Notes under the pieces: generated by a model
What the model was told of the DNA's origin: nothing
Database searches by the model: none
The model's input: only the letters and a program-made list of their open reading frames with translations
Program-made: the position numbers and the translations under genes
Assembly (NCBI GenBank): GCA_030828305.1
Contig: JAURCU010000014.1
Span: 1-37,996 of the forward strand
Direction: 5' to 3'
Source of the DNA: Luteolibacter sp.
Lineage (GTDB): Bacteria > Verrucomicrobiota > Verrucomicrobiia > Verrucomicrobiales > Akkermansiaceae
DNA length: 37,996 nt
Shown: positions 34,525 to 37,996 of the stretch, piece after piece
Numbering within the stretch: the first letter of the stretch is position 1
How the letters are laid out: every line of letters begins with the position of its first letter

Positions 34525-34890
34525 CTACGGTTTCCAGAGCATCTTCACCCCCAAGGCAATCAAGAGCACGCCGAAGATGCGCGTGAGTGTCTGGTTGTTG
34601 AGGCTGCGCATAAGGTCACTGCCATACCAAGCGGCCAGAGCGGCGGTGACGGCAGTGATGCCGACGATTTTCCAGTCGATGAGTTTACTCTCATCGGTTG
34701 CATTGTTGATGGTGGCTGCGGCTGCGGTGACCACGATCACGGCCATGGAGGTGGCAACTGCATTCTTGTGAGCAAGGCCCAGCATCCCCACGAAGGCAGG
34801 CACCATGATGATTCCGCCACCGACTCCACAGAGGGCTCCGAGTAAGCCGGCGGCCAAGCCGATGATTAGGGCTGAGAGGATGATTTTCAT
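34525..34890 (-). CDS. Half-size TauE/SafE family membrane protein
   Basis: Inner-membrane protein of 121 residues with about four hydrophobic segments. It contains the family signature GLLGALCGVGGGIIMVPAF (residues 14-32) and the following NAVATSMAVIVVTAAAATINN. TauE/SafE anion transporters normally have two such repeats in about 250 residues; only one is present here, so the working unit is probably a dimer, as with other half-size members. The start ATG overlaps the holA stop in the sequence ATGA (34887-34890), indicating coupled translation. Substrate (sulfite, sulfoacetate or other anion) cannot be told. Confidence 0.85.
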   Translation of the reverse strand: MKIILSALIIGLAAGLLGALCGVGGGIIMVPAFVGMLGLAHKNAVATSMAVIVVTAAAATINNATDESKLIDWKIVGITAVTAALAAWYGSDLMRSLNNQTLTRIFGVLLIALGVKMLWKP

Positions 34891-36023
34891 AATTTTCTGG
34901 CTGAAGCAATTTGCACGATCAGGCGGTGCAGCACCAGGCGGTGGTCAAGACCGGTGGTGACCAGAGCGCGGTCGGCCTGAAGGGTGGCGTCGAGTAGTAG
35001 CTTGAGATCTTCGAGTTTGAAGTAAGCGGCATGGCCAAGTGCCAAGAAAATGGGGTAGGCGTTGACTCCGCTGCCGTCCTTTTTCTGGGGCAGCCAAGCG
35101 CGCTCGTTTTCCGGGAACTTATTGATCGCTGCTGCGAACTGCGAGTAGTTGCCGGTGGGGGGGTTGAACTGGGTGAGAATGAGCTTCGCGGAAAAAAGGC
35201 TGCGCACAACGCCGATGAGAGAGGCGCGCATGATGCCGATTGCGGACTCGTCGGCTTCGAGTTGCTGGTCGACAAGTTCGATGGCGCGCTCGGCATGACC
35301 GCTTTGGATGGCCTTGCCGATTTCAAAGACCACGGCCTCTCGGCTGAGCGGCACCATCACCTTCACGTCCTCATAGGTGATTGTTCGGGAGGCACCGGCT
35401 CTGCCGCTACCGAGGAAAAGATCCAGCTTTTCGAGCTCATTGCCGATTTGCTGGCTTTGTTCACCGGCCAGCAAGACGAAGACCTCGAGGGCTTCGGGCT
35501 CAAATTCGAGACCTTTTTCAGCGGCCTTTTGGGTGACCACATGGGCCACCTCGTTTTGCCAGCCATCGCGCCCAGTATCGATGCGGTCGTAGGCCTGCAC
35601 CTGGGCCTGCTTCTGGATGAACTTCCAGAACGCGCGGCGCTTGTCCACGCCGAGAGCGCTGATGATCAGCCTTACGCCGTCAGGCAACCCGTCTTCGATG
35701 CAGGCACGCAGCTTCTCGACGCCTTCCTCGGTGCGTTGTGAACGGCCGGTGATGCTATCGGCAAGGAAATTGACATTGCGCAGCCATACCACCTTGTCGC
35801 CACCGAACATGGGCACGGTCTGCAAAGCCTGCACGGCCGAGGAGCAGATCTCGTAGGCGCCGTCCGAATTGTCTGCGGTGCCGTCCAGAGTCTCATGGGT
35901 GAAGCCATCCTCATTTCCGCCAGTCAGTTCATTAAAGAGCTTGAGGGCCTGTTCGCGAACCTGCCCCTCATCCGTGCCGACAATGGCAAAGAAACAAGCA
36001 GCTTGGACAGACTTGGCGGGCAC
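34887..36023 (-). CDS. holA: DNA polymerase III delta subunit
   Basis: Clamp-loader subunit that opens the beta sliding clamp. Protein of 378 residues, within the family range of about 330-380. Visible pieces are FFAIVGTDEGQVREQALKLF at the start, the MFGGDKVVWLRNVNFLAD block near 70-90 (the HolA equivalent of strand and helix with V-V-x-L), and the C-terminal helical domain ending LDHRLVLHRLIVQIASARKL. The start is GTG 36023; an in-frame stop lies four codons upstream, and GAAGG about 12 bases before it is a weak ribosome binding site. The half-size TauE gene overlaps its stop. Upstream on the same strand, after 116 bases, is the GYF protein gene. Confidence 0.85.
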   Translation of the reverse strand: MPAKSVQAACFFAIVGTDEGQVREQALKLFNELTGGNEDGFTHETLDGTADNSDGAYEICSSAVQALQTVPMFGGDKVVWLRNVNFLADSITGRSQRTEEGVEKLRACIEDGLPDGVRLIISALGVDKRRAFWKFIQKQAQVQAYDRIDTGRDGWQNEVAHVVTQKAAEKGLEFEPEALEVFVLLAGEQSQQIGNELEKLDLFLGSGRAGASRTITYEDVKVMVPLSREAVVFEIGKAIQSGHAERAIELVDQQLEADESAIGIMRASLIGVVRSLFSAKLILTQFNPPTGNYSQFAAAINKFPENERAWLPQKKDGSGVNAYPIFLALGHAAYFKLEDLKLLLDATLQADRALVTTGLDHRLVLHRLIVQIASARKL

Positions 36024-36139
36024 CCACGAGCTTTACCTTCATTCAATGCTCAGAGCAAGTGCGTCTGCCGCTGGTCACTATGGATCATTTGCGCTTATGA
36101 AACCTATGACCACAGCCACATGACAAGAGCACAGCGCTC

Positions 36140-36640
36140 TCAGCCACGGCTGTGCTCGTAACTGGCCTTGATGACGGCAGCATGTTTCTGGGCCTTGCGA
36201 AACCAGAGCAGAAAGGTGGCGAAGCCGATCAGGCCGACAAAAATTCCGAGGGGCAGCAGGTTTCTGGTCTCTTGGGCACTAACTCCGCCACTCTCAATGT
36301 TCTTTTTGATAAACCATACAATGATCGGCAGTGCGATGGAGAGGAGCATGCCGAGGATAGGCAGGTTCATCTTCATTCTGGCCTCGTTGACCTGGTCCAG
36401 CGTGACCGGACGCTGGGACATGGCGGCAACCGCAGCCGAGTGTGAATGGGAGTGGCCCAGCATGGTGGCGCGCGGGGAGGTAGGCTTGGTCAGGTTGCCG
36501 ACGGGGACCCAATCCTCGGTGCCTTCGGCGCAGACGAGTTCGTCGACTCTTATTTCGCCTGAGGCCACTTGGCGCTTAAGCTCCTCGGTGGGGTAGGGGC
36601 CTTGCTGTTCGCCATTGCGTTGGAGGTAGTAGTTTGGCAT
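36140..36640 (-). CDS. GYF-domain membrane protein
   Basis: Protein of 166 residues starting MPNYYLQRNGEQQGPYPTEEL, the GYF_2 domain pattern (about 1-50, ending EDWVPVGNL). A short Gly/His/Ser segment (GHSHSHS, 62-68) follows. Two membrane segments are at about 94-112 and 128-147, separated by a short charged loop. The GYF_2 domain is a protein-interaction module often fused to membrane regions in bacteria. Function is unknown. ATG 36640 fits the domain start; a longer frame to 36685 is not needed. It may share a transcript with holA. Confidence 0.82.
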   Translation of the reverse strand: MPNYYLQRNGEQQGPYPTEELKRQVASGEIRVDELVCAEGTEDWVPVGNLTKPTSPRATMLGHSHSHSAAVAAMSQRPVTLDQVNEARMKMNLPILGMLLSIALPIIVWFIKKNIESGGVSAQETRNLLPLGIFVGLIGFATFLLWFRKAQKHAAVIKASYEHSRG

Positions 36641-36748
36641 GGGAAGATGCGGGGTTGTTGACCTGCCCTTGGCGGTTAGGGGCAATCGTTCGGCAAGGAC
36701 AATACCAAGAGATTGTGGGACATTTGTCGATCAATAACATTGCAATTT

Positions 36749-36763
36749 CATTGATTATCAATG
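36749..36763. promoter_or_regulatory. Perfect AT-rich palindrome
   Basis: CATTGAT-T-ATCAATG is a perfect 15-base palindrome in the 171-base gap between the GYF gene start (36640) and the end of tadA (36812). A related half-site GATCAAT occurs at 36729-36735. It resembles a dimeric-regulator operator for the GYF gene. No convincing promoter hexamers were found next to it. Confidence 0.4.
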
Positions 36764-36811
36764 ATTCCTAGACTTTTTACGCCCTGTGCTTAAGGCCCTG
36801 GGTAGTGTGAC

Positions 36812-37390
36812 TTATGCCTCGCCCCCACGCGCTTCTTTCTTCCTCTCGCGAGCCTCGCGAAAGAATCGCTGGAGGATTTCCAGACTGGCTTCGCCCAGCA
36901 CTCCGGATTGGATCTCGCAGCGGTGGTTGAGGGGTGGATTGCTGTCCAGCAGGTTGATCCAGCCGCCAGCGGCTCCTGCCTTGGGGTCCGGGCAGCCGTA
37001 GACCAATCGTTTTGGCCGACAATGAACGATTGCACCCGCGCACATCGGGCAAGGCTCCTTGGTGACGTAAAGGGTGCAGTCGTCCAGTCGCCAGTCACCC
37101 ACAGCTTCCTGAGCCGCGGTGAGCGCCAGCATCTCGGCATGAGCGGTGGCGTCCTTGAGGGTTTCGACCTGGTTCCAGGCTCGGGCGATCACGCGGCCTT
37201 TGCGCGCCACCACGGCCCCCACCGGCACTTCGTTGGCGCGATAGCCCTTGAGCGCCTCCTTGAGCGCCTGGCTCATGAAGTGTTCGTCGCTCTTGAGATC
37301 AATCTCGGGGGCATGCTCGTCCACGGCCAAGGCATAGTGCACGTGAGCCGGAGATGCACGCGCGAAAGGATTGGAATCCGCCCTTGCCAA
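36812..37390 (-). CDS. tadA: tRNA adenosine(34) deaminase
   Basis: Zinc deaminase that converts A34 of tRNA-Arg(ACG) to inosine. The 192-residue frame has the cytidine-deaminase-fold motifs HAEML (His84, Glu86) and PCPMC (Cys114, Cys117), with TLYVTKEPCPMCAGAIVHCRPKRLVYG in shorter conserved blocks. E. coli TadA is 167 residues. The first 20-25 residues here are not conserved, so GTG 37324 is an alternative start; ATG 37390 is kept because no other ATG precedes DEHFMSQAL. The C-terminal Lys/Glu/Arg-rich end is ordinary. It is divergent from rpe with 86 bases between starts. Confidence 0.93.
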   Translation of the reverse strand: MARADSNPFARASPAHVHYALAVDEHAPEIDLKSDEHFMSQALKEALKGYRANEVPVGAVVARKGRVIARAWNQVETLKDATAHAEMLALTAAQEAVGDWRLDDCTLYVTKEPCPMCAGAIVHCRPKRLVYGCPDPKAGAAGGWINLLDSNPPLNHRCEIQSGVLGEASLEILQRFFREARERKKEARGGEA

Positions 37391-37476
37391 TGCTTCCCGC
37401 TAGCTGCTGGAGCTGTCTGAGGCCAGTCGGAGCGACAAGACTTGGAGTTCTCAGTGTTTCATGGCTGAATGTCCTC

Positions 37477-37996
37477 GTGAAACGGTTTAACCAGACCCTT
37501 GTGGCTCCGTCCCTGTTGGCGGCGGATTTTTCCAGCATCGGATTAGAAGTGAAGCGCGCGGCGGCAGCCGGCGCCGATTGGATGCACCTCGATGTGATGG
37601 ATGGCCAATTCGTGGACAACATTTCATTTGGTCCAGAGTTGGTGAGGACGGTTGATCATGTTGACGGCATTTTTCTGGATGTCCATCTGATGATCTCGAG
37701 ACCCGACCACTACTTGCCGCGCTTCATTGAGGCGGGTTCCGACATGATCACCGTGCACGTGGAGGCCAATCACAATGTGGCCGATACTCTGGGCCGCATT
37801 CGTGAGGCCGGGCTGCAGGCCGGACTGGCGCTTAATCCGGCAACCGAGCTCAAGGCGGTGGAGCCCTACCTCGCTGACATTGATCTACTGCTCTGCATGA
37901 CCGTGGTGCCGGGTTTCGGCGGACAATCCTTCATGAGTGAGGTGCTACCCAAGATTCAGGCAGCGTCCACACTCCGCGAAGAGGGTGGTTACGAGT
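37477..37996 (+). CDS. rpe: Ribulose-phosphate 3-epimerase, 5' part
   Basis: Interconverts ribulose 5-phosphate and xylulose 5-phosphate in the pentose phosphate pathway. The gene runs off the right edge after 173 codons of the usual 215-230. The N-terminus reads VAPSLLAADFSSIG, followed by metal/active-site blocks HLDVMDGQFVDNISFG, DVHLMI and MTVVPGFGGQSF, all intact. The start is taken as GTG 37477. An ATG at 37461 is in another frame and would encode only nine residues ending at 37490. No good ribosome binding site is seen. Confidence 0.93.
   Translation, partial: MKRFNQTLVAPSLLAADFSSIGLEVKRAAAAGADWMHLDVMDGQFVDNISFGPELVRTVDHVDGIFLDVHLMISRPDHYLPRFIEAGSDMITVHVEANHNVADTLGRIREAGLQAGLALNPATELKAVEPYLADIDLLLCMTVVPGFGGQSFMSEVLPKIQAASTLREEGGYE

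Noticed and set aside
37461..37490. Nine-codon upstream frame overlapping the rpe start
   Set aside because: Starts with ATG but has no ribosome binding site and no sign of attenuator-type codons; chance is the simplest explanation.

Overview
The window is GC-rich, densely packed bacterial chromosome, most consistent with the phylum Verrucomicrobiota. The clues are a DUF1549/DUF1553 + DUF1501 gene pair, a CxxCH/beta-propeller protein, a member of the small Minf_1886 family (named after Methylacidiphilum), and many exported proteins with a planctomycete/verrucomicrobial flavour. No insertion sequence, prophage, CRISPR array or defence island is visible. No gene-free stretch exceeds 300 bases. 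Several intergenic regions of 200-250 bases hold inverted repeats or promoter-like sites, and these are listed.

Layout. 1-3203 (+): the end of an ABC ATPase gene, its FtsX/DevC-like permease, coaE and rho, tightly packed with overlaps. 3358-6279 (+): pyruvate phosphate dikinase with histone-like Lys/Ala tails, followed by a strong terminator. 6384-7259 (-): yicC. 7511-11206 (+): carB and a Minf_1886-family gene. 11316-15503 (+): an M15-type peptidase, then the DUF1549/DUF1553 and DUF1501 pair behind a cluster of TGTGGC/GCCACA inverted repeats. 15756-17018 (+): an MFS transporter, convergent with a (-) pair of a TPR/STN protein and an exported esterase (17008-18415). 18648-21517 (+): trkA-trkH potassium uptake. 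21771-23570 (+): lepA, convergent with an AddA/RecB-like helicase-nuclease and a LysM lipoprotein (-, 23621-27155). 27297-30634 (+): an exported cytochrome c/beta-propeller protein and a small exported protein. 30647-30729 (-): tRNA-Leu(UAG). 30815-31336 (+): an exported rhodanese. 31340-33700 (-): rnr. 33919-34509 (+): a GspG/pilin-like protein. 34525-36640 (-): a GYF-domain membrane protein, holA and a half-size TauE/SafE protein. 36812-37390 (-): tadA. 37477-end (+): rpe, cut by the window edge.

Most genes are core housekeeping: CoA synthesis, transcription termination, carbamoyl phosphate synthesis, DNA replication and repair, RNA decay, tRNA modification, potassium uptake and the pentose phosphate pathway. 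Between them sit lineage-specific exported proteins. I did not find an obvious new multi-gene system. The points most worth a second look are the polycationic tails on pyruvate phosphate dikinase, the TGTGGC/GCCACA inverted repeats, structured leaders before carB, trkA and lepA, the half-size TauE protein coupled to holA, and a probably leaderless TPR/STN gene.
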